Below, piece after piece: positions 44,128-53,189 of a DNA stretch of 64,000 nucleotides. The stretch lies in assembly GCA_963169665.1 (NCBI GenBank), contig CAUJET010000155.1:1-64000 (forward strand), in the 5' to 3' direction. The stretch is from Actinomycetota bacterium. Its GTDB lineage: Bacteria > Actinomycetota > Acidimicrobiia > Acidimicrobiales > Ilumatobacteraceae. The translations under genes were made by a program, and so were the position numbers. Below the pieces are notes generated by a model. It was given only the letters and a program-made list of their open reading frames with translations, did no database searches and was not told where the DNA came from. The number at the start of each line of letters is the position of its first letter. Position 1 is the first letter of the stretch.

Positions 44128-46209
44128 ATGACCGCGATCGACGCGACCCACGGCACCCACACGGTGCACGGCACCTGCCATCACGACTGTCCCGACAGCT
44201 GCGGATGGCAGGTGACCGTCACCGACGGCGTGGCGGTGCAACTGCGCGGCAACCCCGACCACCCGTACAGCCTGGGCGAGCTGTGCCCCAAGGTGAACCG
44301 GATGCTCGACCGGGTCTACAGCCCCGACCGCATCACCACCCCGCTGCGGCGCGTCGGCGCCAAGGGCGAGGGCGCCTTCGAACCGATCACGTGGGACGAG
44401 GCCCTCGCCGAGATCGGCACCCGACTCCGGCACATCGTCGACACCGACGGGCCCGGCGCGATCGTGCCGTTCATCAGCGCCGGCAACCAGAGCGCGCTGG
44501 CGATCCTCTTCGGCGAACGGTTCTGGAACCACCTCGGTGCGGCCACCCTCACGGGCGCGCTCTGCGGCGCGGTCGCCGGGGCCGGCACCGCCAGCACGCT
44601 CGGCACCGGCAAGGCACTCGACCCCACCGAACTGCGGCACTCCAAGCTCGTGCTGCTGTGGGGCACCAACACCCGCCTCACCAACCGGCACCTGTGGCCG
44701 ATCCTCGAGGAGGCCCGCGCCGACGGCGCCCAGGTCGTGGTGATCGACCCGATCCGCACCATCACCGCCGACAGCGCCGACTGGTTCGTGCAGCCGCTGC
44801 CCGGCACCGACGTCGCGCTGATGCTGGCGATGATGCACGTGCTGATCCGCGACCGGCTCGTCGACACCGACTGGGTCACGGCGCACACGCTCGGCTTCGA
44901 CCAGCTCGCCGCGCACGTGGCCGAGTGGACCCCGGCGCGCGCCGAGGCCACCTGCGGCGTGCCGGCCGCCGACATCGAACGACTCGCCACGATGTACGGC
45001 ACGATCCGGCCCGCGGCGATCCGCACCCTCATCGGCGCCGAGCACCACGAGCACGGTGCGATGTTCTTCCGCACGATCACCTGCCTGCCGGCGCTCGTGG
45101 GCGCGTGGCGCGACCACGGCGGCGGGTACGCCCGCAGCGTGGGCACGTGGAGCAACGAGCTCGTCGACGGCCTCGCGATGATGCGGCCGTCGGCCGAACG
45201 TCCACGCCGGCAGCTGCCGATGGTGCGCATGGCCGAGTTCCTCGCCCCAGAAGCACCCGACGACGACGGCCCTGTCCGCGCATTGTTCGTCATCGCCGGC
45301 AACCCGTTGGTGGTGGTGCCCAACGCCGAAGGTGTCCGTCGCGGCCTCGCCCGCGACGACCTCTTCACCGTGGTGCACGAACACTTCCTCACCGACACTG
45401 CTCGGTATGCCGATCTCGTGCTCCCCGCCACCACCCAGATCGAATCGGTCGACGTCGTCCCCGCGTGGGGTCACCTGTGGATGGGGTGGAACGAACCGGC
45501 GATCGCGCCGATCGGCGAGAGCGTCAGCAACACCGAACTCCACCGCCGGCTCGCGACCGCGATGGGATTCACCCCCGACGTCGCGCCCCATCTGCACGAC
45601 GACGACATGACCGTGCTGCGCGAGACGATGCCCACCGTCGACGTCGACGCGCTCCGTCACGACGGCTGGGTGAAGGCACACTCCTACCCCGCCGACGGCC
45701 GCCCGTTCCCCGACGGCGTGTTCCCCACTGCGTCGGGCAAGGTCGAGTTCGCGAGCGAGCTGCTGGGCGCGCTCGGCCAGCCGGTGCTGCCCACGTTCGT
45801 GCCGGCGACCGAGTCCCCCGCCGGCGACCCCGACCTGGCGGCCCGTTTCCCGTTCGCGCTGCTCACCCCCAAGCAGCACACCCGCTTCCTGAACACGAGC
45901 TACTCGCCCCTGCCCAAGCACGGCCCGCTCGAAGGCGCGCCGTACGTCGAGATGGTGGCCGAGGACGCGGCGCGCCTCGGCCTCGTCGAGGGGCAGTGCG
46001 CCGTGGTGCACAACGACCGCTCCAGCCTCGAGCTGCCGGTGAAGATCACCGAACGGCTGCGGCCCGGGGTCGTCGCCGTGCCGTGGGGTTGGTGGTCGAG
46101 CCAGCACCCCGACGGGCGCACCGCCAACGCGCTCACCAACGACTCGCTCACCGACTGGGGCGGCGGCGTCGCCTACAGCTCGACGCTCGTCGCGATCCGG
46201 CCACGCTGA
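44128..46209 (+). CDS. molybdopterin (bis-MGD) oxidoreductase
   Basis: 693-residue member of the DMSO-reductase/formate-dehydrogenase family. The N-terminal [4Fe-4S] motif is CHHDCPDSCGWQV with the fourth cysteine in GELCPKVNR. Molybdopterin-dinucleotide-binding blocks follow (VLLWGTNTRLTNRHLWP, VVVIDPIRTITADSADWF, FVIAGNPLVVVPNAEGV), and the C-terminal cap domain includes LLTPKQHTRFLNTSYS. ALCGAVAGAG near residue 147 is at the expected place of the metal-ligand residue. There is no twin-arginine signal and no adjacent electron-transfer subunit, so it is probably cytosolic; substrate unknown. Confidence 0.92.
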   Translation: MTAIDATHGTHTVHGTCHHDCPDSCGWQVTVTDGVAVQLRGNPDHPYSLGELCPKVNRMLDRVYSPDRITTPLRRVGAKGEGAFEPITWDEALAEIGTRLRHIVDTDGPGAIVPFISAGNQSALAILFGERFWNHLGAATLTGALCGAVAGAGTASTLGTGKALDPTELRHSKLVLLWGTNTRLTNRHLWPILEEARADGAQVVVIDPIRTITADSADWFVQPLPGTDVALMLAMMHVLIRDRLVDTDWVTAHTLGFDQLAAHVAEWTPARAEATCGVPAADIERLATMYGTIRPAAIRTLIGAEHHEHGAMFFRTITCLPALVGAWRDHGGGYARSVGTWSNELVDGLAMMRPSAERPRRQLPMVRMAEFLAPEAPDDDGPVRALFVIAGNPLVVVPNAEGVRRGLARDDLFTVVHEHFLTDTARYADLVLPATTQIESVDVVPAWGHLWMGWNEPAIAPIGESVSNTELHRRLATAMGFTPDVAPHLHDDDMTVLRETMPTVDVDALRHDGWVKAHSYPADGRPFPDGVFPTASGKVEFASELLGALGQPVLPTFVPATESPAGDPDLAARFPFALLTPKQHTRFLNTSYSPLPKHGPLEGAPYVEMVAEDAARLGLVEGQCAVVHNDRSSLELPVKITERLRPGVVAVPWGWWSSQHPDGRTANALTNDSLTDWGGGVAYSSTLVAIRPR

Positions 46210-46274
46210 CACCGACCGACCGCAGACCCCACCGCAGAAGGTCGTTCGGACGATCGCGCGGTCGAGGCCGACCC

Positions 46275-46320
46275 CCACAACGACTGCCACAACGACTGCC
46301 ACAACGACTGCCACAACGAC
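46275..46320. repeat. 12-bp tandem repeat
   Basis: CCACAACGACTG repeated 3.8 times without mismatch, in the 143-bp gap before the MgtE_N/CBS protein gene. Confidence 0.85.
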
Positions 46321-46340
46321 GAGGCCCGAAGGAGCAGGGG

Positions 46341-46346
46341 TAGCCT
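46341..46346 (+). promoter_or_regulatory. -10 box TAGCCT of leaderless MgtE_N/CBS gene
   Basis: TAGCCT ends 6 nt before the ATG at 46353; sequence and spacing match the box at 44116. Confidence 0.5.
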
Positions 46347-46352
46347 TGGCCC

Positions 46353-47642
46353 ATGGCAGGCGACCTCATCTACGCGTTCCGGGTGATGCGCCTCCCCCTG
46401 CTCGACGCCGGGGGCAACGCCATCGGCCGGCTCGACGACGTGGTGGTCATCCCCGCCCGCGCCGGCGTCCCGCCCCGCGTGCTCGGTTTCGTCGCCACCA
46501 GCCAGCGGCGCCGCATCTTCGTCAACTCCGGCCGCATCGGCAGCCTCGACGGCGACGGCGCACGCCTGCGCAGCTGGGACGTCGACCTCAACCCGTTCAA
46601 GCCCCGCCAGGGCGAGATCCTCATCGGCCGCGACGTGCTCGACAGCCGCGTCGGCGACGAGACCGTCAGTGACGTGGCGCTCCGACCCGCCGGCGACGGG
46701 CGCCAGACGTGGTGGGAGATCTCCAAGATCCGCCTCGCGCGGCGCAGCGCGCTGCGCCGCCGGCCGAGCTACCGACTGCTCGACTTCGACGAGGTGCCCC
46801 AGCTGTTCGCGTCCGGCGCCGGCAGCGAGATGGCGGCGGAGGCCGCCCGCCTGCGCGACATGCACCCGAGCGACGTCGCCGGCGTCGTGCGCGCCCTGCC
46901 GCTCAACAGCCGCAAGCAGCTCGCCGCGGCGATGGACGACGAACGGCTGGCCGACCTGCTCGAGGAGCTGCCCGAGTCCGAGCAGCTCCGCATGATCGAA
47001 GGCCTCGACCTCGACCGCATGATCAGCGTGCTCGAGGAGATGGAGTACGACGACCTCGCCGACCTCCTGGCCGAGATGCCCGGCGAACAGCGCACGCGCA
47101 TCCTCGACGCGATGGACGACGAGGACGCCGACGTCATGCGCCGGCTGCTCTCCTACGACGAGGGCACCGCCGGCGCCCTCATGACGCCGGACATCATCAT
47201 CCTCGGGCCCACCGCCACCGTGGCCGAGGCCCTCGCCGAGGTGCGCGACCCCGAGTGGTTGGTCAGCATCGCCGCCCAGGTCTTCGTCGTGCAGGCCCCG
47301 TACAAGCCGCCGACCGGCACGTATCTCGGCGTCGTGCACTTCCAGCGCCTGCTGCGCGAGCCGCCGAGCATGGAGCTCGGGCGTTGCCTCGAGCAGGAGC
47401 CCACCATCACCCCCGATCTCAGCGAACGCGAGGTCGCCGAACGGCTCGCCAGCTACAACATGCTCGCGGTCGGCGTGTGCGACGAGGCCAACCGGCTGCT
47501 CGGCGCGATCACCGTCGACGACGTGCTCGACCGCACCCTGCCCACGGGCTGGCGACAGCGACGGCGGGTGACGACGACCACGACGACCACGACAACAGCC
47601 ACCTCCTCCGCAACGACGGCCACGACCGGGGGTCGTCCGTGA
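46353..47642 (+). CDS. PRC-barrel / MgtE_N / CBS domain protein
   Basis: 429-residue cytosolic protein without membrane segments. The N-terminal 130 residues contain PRC-barrel-like strands (VMRLPLLDAGGNAIGRLDDV). Residues about 160-270 match the MgtE N-terminal superhelical domain (DMHPSDVAGVVRALP, LADLLEELPESEQLRM, YDEGTAGALMTPD), followed by a CBS pair. The transporter part of MgtE is missing, so this is probably a regulatory subunit for magnesium or metal transport. The C-terminus is a Thr-rich tail. It overlaps the DUF1003 gene by GTGA. Confidence 0.88.
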   Translation: MAGDLIYAFRVMRLPLLDAGGNAIGRLDDVVVIPARAGVPPRVLGFVATSQRRRIFVNSGRIGSLDGDGARLRSWDVDLNPFKPRQGEILIGRDVLDSRVGDETVSDVALRPAGDGRQTWWEISKIRLARRSALRRRPSYRLLDFDEVPQLFASGAGSEMAAEAARLRDMHPSDVAGVVRALPLNSRKQLAAAMDDERLADLLEELPESEQLRMIEGLDLDRMISVLEEMEYDDLADLLAEMPGEQRTRILDAMDDEDADVMRRLLSYDEGTAGALMTPDIIILGPTATVAEALAEVRDPEWLVSIAAQVFVVQAPYKPPTGTYLGVVHFQRLLREPPSMELGRCLEQEPTITPDLSEREVAERLASYNMLAVGVCDEANRLLGAITVDDVLDRTLPTGWRQRRRVTTTTTTTTTATSSATTATTGGRP

Positions 47643-48187
47643 CCCGCCGCGACGACCTCACCACGCCGCGCCAACGGCGCTTGCTCAGCATCCACTACGA
47701 CCACGACGCGTTCGGCCAGTTCAGCGAGAGCGTCGCCCGTTTCATCGGCACGGCCCGGTTCCTCGTCTACCAGAGCGTGTTCTGCGCCGTGTGGGTGGTG
47801 TGGAACGTGCTCGGCCCCCGCTCGTTGCGCTTCGACGAGTGGCAGTTCATCGGCCTCACCCTGCTGCTCAGCCTGCAGGCCGCCTACGCGGCACCGCTCA
47901 TCCTGCTCGCCCAGAACCGGCAGGAGTCGCGCGACCGCACCCAGTCCGAGCTCGATCGACGCGTCGCCGAACGCACCCAGGCCGACACCGAGTTCCTCGC
48001 CCGCGAACTCGCCAGCATCCGCCTGTCGCTCGCCGACGTCGCCACCACGAGCGAGATGGGTGACCACCTCGACCGCCTGTCCGAAGCGATCGAGCGGATG
48101 ACCGAGCGACTCGACGAGATCGAGATCGACGCGTCGAAGCGCGCCTCGCTCGACGCGCCCCGCGATCGACCGCTGACCGACCGCTGA
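47639..48187 (+). CDS. DUF1003 family membrane protein
   Basis: 182-residue protein with a basic N-terminus, two membrane segments (FLVYQSVFCAVWVVWNVLG and LTLLLSLQAAYAAPLILLAQN) and a C-terminal acidic coiled-coil-like region ending in DRPLTDR, the arrangement of DUF1003. The GTG at 47639 overlaps the stop of the MgtE_N/CBS gene. DUF1003 proteins often accompany MgtE_N/CBS proteins in actinobacteria. The function is unknown. The stop codon lies in an 11-bp tandem duplication. Confidence 0.88.
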   Translation: MTRRDDLTTPRQRRLLSIHYDHDAFGQFSESVARFIGTARFLVYQSVFCAVWVVWNVLGPRSLRFDEWQFIGLTLLLSLQAAYAAPLILLAQNRQESRDRTQSELDRRVAERTQADTEFLARELASIRLSLADVATTSEMGDHLDRLSEAIERMTERLDEIEIDASKRASLDAPRDRPLTDR

Positions 48188-48188
48188 C
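48167..48188. repeat. 11-bp tandem duplication over the DUF1003 stop codon
   Basis: Two exact copies of CGACCGCTGAC; the in-frame TGA is in the second copy. Confidence 0.75.
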
Positions 48189-48203
48189 CGCGACCGCCCG
48201 CAG

Positions 48204-49091
48204 CTAGCTGTACTCGGCCGGTGAACCGGCAGCGGTCGTGCGACCGGTGAGGTGATCGACCAGGGCGAGGGTGGTGTCGCTGAAGGCGACCGGACGTTCC
48301 CACGGCACCAGGTGATCGCCGTCGATCTCGATCACGTGGGCGCGGAGCGCGGTGGCGAGTTCGCGCTGCTTGCGCGGCAGCACGAGCCGGTCGGCCGTGG
48401 TGATCAACGAACCGGCTGGCTTGCCGAGCGACGACGCCCAGTCGCGGGCGTCGTACCGGCTGAGCGCCCGACCCGCCTGCACGATCGCGAGCGGATCACC
48501 GCGACGCGTCTCGGCCTCCAACCACGGCACGTACGCCTCGAGGTCGTGACCGACGCCGAGCAGCTTGGTGATGCCGTAGCGCAGCCACCGCGGGTACGCC
48601 CACGAGCGCATGACCGGACCGATGAGTCGCACCGTCTTCCACCGGAACCGCTCGAACCGCGTGGCACGCCACTCGAGCGCGGTCGCCTGCACGACCATCG
48701 CCGCGACCGCCTCGGGGTGACGGCGCGCCAGCAGCAGACTGATCGGGCCGCCCATCGAGTAGCCGATGGTGACGACGGGACCGATGCCGAGCTCGGCGAC
48801 GATCGCAGCCGCGTCGTCGGCAGCATCCTCCAGCTGGAACGGACGGGCCGTGCGCATCCCGCGACCATGGCCCCGGTGGTCGACCGCGACGAACGAGTAG
48901 TGCTCGGCGAGCGCCTCGTACGCGGTGAAGAACTGCAGGTCGCCGCTCGCCGTCCAGCCGTGGAGCAACAACAACCAGGGAGCGGTCGGATCGACATGGC
49001 GGTGGATGCGGACGAAGGCCTCGCCGCGACCGGGCAGGAGCACCGTGCGCCCGTCGGGCAACCAGGGCATCGTGAGGGTGGGGACGTTCAT
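48204..49091 (-). CDS. alpha/beta hydrolase (serine type)
   Basis: 295-residue hydrolase with the oxyanion motif LLLLHGWTASGD, nucleophile elbow TIGYSMGGPISLL (serine) and a C-terminal histidine in EIDGDHLVPW, consistent with esterase, lipase or peptidase activity. The ATG at 49091 (MNVPTLTMPW) is preferred over the GTG at 49100. It is convergent with the DUF1003 gene. Substrate unknown. Confidence 0.88.
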   Translation of the reverse strand: MNVPTLTMPWLPDGRTVLLPGRGEAFVRIHRHVDPTAPWLLLLHGWTASGDLQFFTAYEALAEHYSFVAVDHRGHGRGMRTARPFQLEDAADDAAAIVAELGIGPVVTIGYSMGGPISLLLARRHPEAVAAMVVQATALEWRATRFERFRWKTVRLIGPVMRSWAYPRWLRYGITKLLGVGHDLEAYVPWLEAETRRGDPLAIVQAGRALSRYDARDWASSLGKPAGSLITTADRLVLPRKQRELATALRAHVIEIDGDHLVPWERPVAFSDTTLALVDHLTGRTTAAGSPAEYS

Positions 49092-49124
49092 CGCACCCAC
49101 ATGCCTATCGGCGTGTGGGACCGG

Positions 49125-50153
49125 TCACACCCCGGCGCGCGCCACACCGGTGAACTCGTGCAACTGCACGCCGCACGACACCACCGACGCCAGGAGACGA
49201 CGCGCGAGCACGGGATCCTCCCCGGCGACACTGACGCCGACCGGGACGGCACTCTCCACGGCAGCGACCGCGTGCAGCGCCGCGACCGTGCCCGCCAGGT
49301 CGCCCGTGCGACCGACGGCACCCACCACCATGGTCTCGCGGGCGCCGCTCGCGAGCGCTCCGCGTACCTCCACCCGCACGGCACCACGGTCTCCCTCGGC
49401 GTGGGGCGGCGCCAACATCGGGAGCCGAGCCGTGAGGCGGTCGCGACGGGTGGCCGAGACGCGGGCCGACACCCGTGATGCCTGTGGGAACGCACGGTGC
49501 AACAGCACGGGGTCGGCGAGCGACGCCCGGTAGCAGTCGGCCGGACCGATCGGCTCGGGGAACCAGCACAGCTCGCGTCCACTGCCACCCGGCCGTTCCA
49601 CCCACTCGCCGTCGTGCCACCCCCACGACCGACCGCCGAGCGCCTCGTGGTGCTGGCGCGCGCACGCCGGCCCACCCGTGCCGTGCATCGACACGTGCAC
49701 CTCGTCGACGATGTGCAGCTGCTCAGCGAGGTGGCGGGCAAGGAGCCCGGTGAGCCCGGGCGACAACGCGGCACCGACCACCAGTCGCGAGCCGGTGTCC
49801 TTGGCCGCTCGCTGCAGCCCCAGCAGCTCGAGCACGTCGCCGTGATCGTCGCTCAGCGACACCACGTGCACGCCGTCGGCGACGAGCGATGCGGTGAGGT
49901 CGTACTGCGGGCCGGGCATGGCGAGCACGACGGCGTCGGCCGCGCGGAGCTCGTCGATGCCGTCGACCACCACCCCGCCGAAGCGTCGGCGGGCACGCAC
50001 GGCGGCACCGGCGGCCGGGTCGTACCAGGCGACCCGCATGCCGAGACCGGCCAGCACCCGACCGACCGACTGGCCCGTCACGCCCGCACCGCAGACGCCG
50101 ACGATCGCGCCGTCCACACGGCTCGCGGAGCGAGTGGCCGTGGGGTCGCTCAC
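49125..50153 (-). CDS. NAD(P)-binding Rossmann protein, putative dehydrogenase
   Basis: 342-residue protein with an N-terminal Rossmann motif (IVGVCGAGVTGQSVGRVLAG) and a saccharopine-dehydrogenase-like arrangement (VVVDGIDELRAADAVVLAMPG, VVGAALSPGLTGLLARHLAEQL). The remainder has no clear signature. The GTG at 50153 overlaps the stop of a 44-residue open frame. It may be a reductase of unknown substrate. Confidence 0.7.
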   Translation of the reverse strand: MSDPTATRSASRVDGAIVGVCGAGVTGQSVGRVLAGLGMRVAWYDPAAGAAVRARRRFGGVVVDGIDELRAADAVVLAMPGPQYDLTASLVADGVHVVSLSDDHGDVLELLGLQRAAKDTGSRLVVGAALSPGLTGLLARHLAEQLHIVDEVHVSMHGTGGPACARQHHEALGGRSWGWHDGEWVERPGGSGRELCWFPEPIGPADCYRASLADPVLLHRAFPQASRVSARVSATRRDRLTARLPMLAPPHAEGDRGAVRVEVRGALASGARETMVVGAVGRTGDLAGTVAALHAVAAVESAVPVGVSVAGEDPVLARRLLASVVSCGVQLHEFTGVARAGV

Positions 50154-50284
50154 TGGGGCGGCAGACGGAGCTCGCGCCAGCCGCCCTCCTGAGGTGGCAC
50201 CCCGCCCTTGCCCCGCAGCCGCAGCGAGCCTGCGATCAGGCTGGCAAGGGACAGCGCGAGCAGCGCACGACGGAGGAGCTTCAC
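50150..50284 (-). CDS. 44-residue small protein
   Basis: GTG at 50284 opens a 44-codon frame with one hydrophobic stretch (ALLALSLASLIAG) after a basic start (KLLRR) and a polar, Gly/Pro-rich tail. The stop overlaps the next start by GTGA, and on the minus strand a TAGCCT box (50292-50297) ends 7 nt before the GTG, the same arrangement as in larger leaderless genes here. It could be a leader-type membrane peptide for the dehydrogenase. No family recognised. Confidence 0.5.
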   Translation of the reverse strand: MKLLRRALLALSLASLIAGSLRLRGKGGVPPQEGGWRELRLPPQ

Positions 50285-50355
50285 CCGGCGGAGGCTAGCA
50301 AGGGTGTCGAGCGAGTGGTCCGGCGGCCCCGATCACTCACTGGTCAACGCGCTGG

Positions 50356-50829
50356 TCACTCGCCGTCGGCGGCGGCGAGCAGCGCGGCGAGGTCGAGCTT
50401 CGACATCGTCATCATCGCCGCCATGGCGCGCCCCGCCCGCTCGGGGTCGCCGGTCATGAGTTCCACGAAGCCGGCGGGGACCACCTGCCACGAGAAGCCG
50501 TACTTGTCCTTCAGCCACCCGCACGGTCCGGGCTGGCCGCCATCGGCCGACAGGCGCTCCCAGAAGTGGTCGACCTCCACCTGGTCCGCGCACTCGATGA
50601 GCAGTGACACCGCCTCGTCGAAGGTGAACTGCGGGCCGCCGTTGATGTGGGTCATCTGTTGGCCGTCGAGCTCGTACTCCACGGTGAGCACCATGCCCGC
50701 CTCGCGCATGCCGCCCTCCGGGTAGTGCGTGACATGGTTGATCCGCGAGTTCGGGAAGATCGACACGTAGAACTCGGCGGCCTCGAGGGCGGCGGTGTCG
50801 AACCAGAGGTTGGGCGTCAGACGAGGCAT
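50356..50829 (-). CDS. VOC-fold / PhnB-like protein
   Basis: 157-residue protein of the PhnB/3-demethylubiquinone methyltransferase-like (VOC superfamily) group: LWFDTAALEAAEFYVSIFPNS, GGPQFTFDEAVSLLIEC and LKDKYGFSWQVVP are typical. The ATG at 50829 has AGGAG at good spacing. These proteins are often called glyoxalase-like, but the activity is rarely known. Confidence 0.9.
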   Translation of the reverse strand: MPRLTPNLWFDTAALEAAEFYVSIFPNSRINHVTHYPEGGMREAGMVLTVEYELDGQQMTHINGGPQFTFDEAVSLLIECADQVEVDHFWERLSADGGQPGPCGWLKDKYGFSWQVVPAGFVELMTGDPERAGRAMAAMMTMSKLDLAALLAAADGE

Positions 50830-50927
50830 CGGGACTCCTGTGCGGTCGATCGAACGGCGCTCGGTGCGAGCGCGTCACGGGGTGGACGGCGCTCCGCCGT
50901 CGAACTCATCGGGGATCACGGTCCCGC

Positions 50928-53189
50928 TCATGATCCGAGCAGCGCGGTCCGCAGCCGATCGGTGTCAGCGGGCGTCCACCCTGGCGGCGGTGCGACGGCA
51001 GCCCAGGCGTCGACGAACTCGATGGAGTAGTCGTGACCGTGGCCGGCCGACGCCGAGAACCCGTTCATCAGGTCGAACGTCTCCTGCACGACCGACACGA
51101 TCGGCGTCCACCGAGCGGCCGCAGGCACGTCGAGCGGCGGTGGGTTGCGCGCCCATCCTGGCGACGAGATCGCATTGTCGAACGCCCAGGTACCGATCGC
51201 ATCGGACGCGTGGTGGAGGTACAGCACGCGTGGCGACACCCACGAGGCGTCGGCCGGATCGATCTCGGCCACCGCGTTGGCGACGCGCACCTCGGGGTTC
51301 GCGGCGGACGTCGGCCGCCACGGGCGACTCCCCTCGTCGCGCTCGTCGACGAGCTGCGAGAACACGGCGTTGTCGCGGGTGGGTCCGGTCCACAGCAACG
51401 CATCGGCCTGCGAGGTCATGCGGTCGATCGATGCGTCGAGGTCGTCCGCGGCGAAGGCCTCCTCGCCACCCATCGATCCCAGGCTCTCACCGAACACGAC
51501 GAGCTCGGGTCGATCGTCGACCGGCAACGCGGACCACGCGGCATGGACCCCGTCGAACAGCGAGACACCCAGGCGTCGCGGGCTCTCGGTGTCGAGCAGG
51601 AACGCGATCCAGCTGGGCAGGAAGGAGTACTGCACCGACACGATCGCGGTGTCGCCGCGATACATGTGCTCGATCGCCCGCGCCGCGTCGGGGTCGACCC
51701 AACCCGTCCCGGTCGGCGTCACCACCACGAGCACCGACCGCTGGAACGCCCCGGTGCGTTCGAGCTCGGCCACGGCCAGCGCGACCCGCGCCTCGTCGTC
51801 GGGCGCCGAGTCGAGTCCCACGTACACGCGCACCGGGTCGACCACCGCGTCGCCGTTCGCCGTGGCCGCCAACTCCTCGCGGGTCGGGACACCGCCGGCG
51901 AAGTTCCGGCCCTCGTAGCCGAGGTCGTCCCACGACACGAGCGAGCCCGGCCCACCGGAGACGGTGGCCGAGGTCGGTGGTTCCACCCCGGCCCGAGTGG
52001 TGGTGTCGAAGGTGCCGAAGCTCTGGTCGGCCCACGACCCGAACCGCCCGAACGCCGCCGAGAACGACCAGACGGCGAGGACCGTGACGACGGCGACCGC
52101 CACCCATCTCGCCCACGACACCCGCAGCACTCGACCGATCCCGCGGTCGAGCAGTGTCACCAGGTGCCAGACGCTGCGGCCGATCAGCAGCAACACGGTG
52201 AGCAGCAGCGCAGTCCACAACAGCATCGGCACCATCGACCACGCCGACAGACCCGGCATCGCCACCAGCTGGCGCTGTTCACGCTGCCACCGGAGCCAGC
52301 GCACCGCGCTGATCACGATCACCGGCAGGCTGATCGTCATCAGCAGCGACACCAGGCGTTCGTGCCAGATGCTCGGCACACGTCGGCCCGTCACGAGGCG
52401 AACCCGACCGCCCGACCAGTTCAGGAACGTCCCGATCGCCAGGCCGGCGGCGGCACACAGCGCCCCGACCGCACCCTGGATCATCGGCGCCCTCGGCAGC
52501 AGCGAAGGACGCAACGACTCCCACCACAACAACAGCGCCACCGCGACCGCGGTGGCCGACACCGGCGAGACGAGTCGCTCACGGTACGAGCGGCGCGGGA
52601 CCGGCAGGGCCGCCGCAGCGGCAGCGAGGGCTCGACGCTCCTCGTGCGCCACCAACGTCTCGTCGATCCAGGTGTCGATCGTCTCCCACTGGTCGTAGAG
52701 CCAGAGCTCCCGTCGATCGGGCGGCGGGATGTCCTCCGCGTGGACGCGCCACGAACGCGAGGAGATGAGATGATCCATCGGCAGGTGGCGCCAGATGTCG
52801 CGGGGCGTGGACAGCGCCTCCAGACCGACGTGTCCGACGAACACGACCGTCGCGTCGGGCGTCGCGGCGATCGCCGCGAGCGCACCGCGCGGCTTGGGGG
52901 GCAGCAGGTTCTGGAGCCTGCGGGCGCGCTCGGCCAGCTCGGGTCGTCCGGCGAGATCGAGCTGCTCGATGGCCCGTGCCCGGCGTCCCTCGGTGAAGTT
53001 GCCACCCTCGGGGAACAGCACGACGGCGTCGCGGGCCGACGCGGTGCCCGCCATCCGCTCGATCTCCGCCACCACGTCGCCGCCGGACCGACCACCCACG
53101 AAGCTCGCGCCGATCCGGTTGAGCAACACGTCGATGGCGGGGTCGAACTGGAGCAGGTCCCAGCACGATCCGCGGCCGACGAGGGACAC
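50928..53189 (-). CDS. acyltransferase/Abhydrolase_9 membrane protein, main part of frameshifted gene
   Basis: The open frame has 753 residues. It begins inside a PlsC-type acyltransferase domain (DLLQFDPAIDVLLNRIG and the FPEG motif at residues 59-62). A membrane region of about five to six spans follows (about 205-375). The last part is an Abhydrolase_9 domain: nucleophile elbow GESLGS with Ser569, and a GHGHDYS segment near the C-terminus that may hold the histidine. The first part of the acyltransferase domain, with the HxxxxD motif, is in another frame just upstream (53160-53652), so the two frames are one broken gene. Confidence 0.8.
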   Translation of the reverse strand: MSLVGRGSCWDLLQFDPAIDVLLNRIGASFVGGRSGGDVVAEIERMAGTASARDAVVLFPEGGNFTEGRRARAIEQLDLAGRPELAERARRLQNLLPPKPRGALAAIAATPDATVVFVGHVGLEALSTPRDIWRHLPMDHLISSRSWRVHAEDIPPPDRRELWLYDQWETIDTWIDETLVAHEERRALAAAAAALPVPRRSYRERLVSPVSATAVAVALLLWWESLRPSLLPRAPMIQGAVGALCAAAGLAIGTFLNWSGGRVRLVTGRRVPSIWHERLVSLLMTISLPVIVISAVRWLRWQREQRQLVAMPGLSAWSMVPMLLWTALLLTVLLLIGRSVWHLVTLLDRGIGRVLRVSWARWVAVAVVTVLAVWSFSAAFGRFGSWADQSFGTFDTTTRAGVEPPTSATVSGGPGSLVSWDDLGYEGRNFAGGVPTREELAATANGDAVVDPVRVYVGLDSAPDDEARVALAVAELERTGAFQRSVLVVVTPTGTGWVDPDAARAIEHMYRGDTAIVSVQYSFLPSWIAFLLDTESPRRLGVSLFDGVHAAWSALPVDDRPELVVFGESLGSMGGEEAFAADDLDASIDRMTSQADALLWTGPTRDNAVFSQLVDERDEGSRPWRPTSAANPEVRVANAVAEIDPADASWVSPRVLYLHHASDAIGTWAFDNAISSPGWARNPPPLDVPAAARWTPIVSVVQETFDLMNGFSASAGHGHDYSIEFVDAWAAVAPPPGWTPADTDRLRTALLGS

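Noticed and set aside
46275..46320. 12-bp tandem repeat considered as a CRISPR array
   Set aside because: The units are contiguous with no spacers and no cas genes are near; it is a simple tandem repeat.
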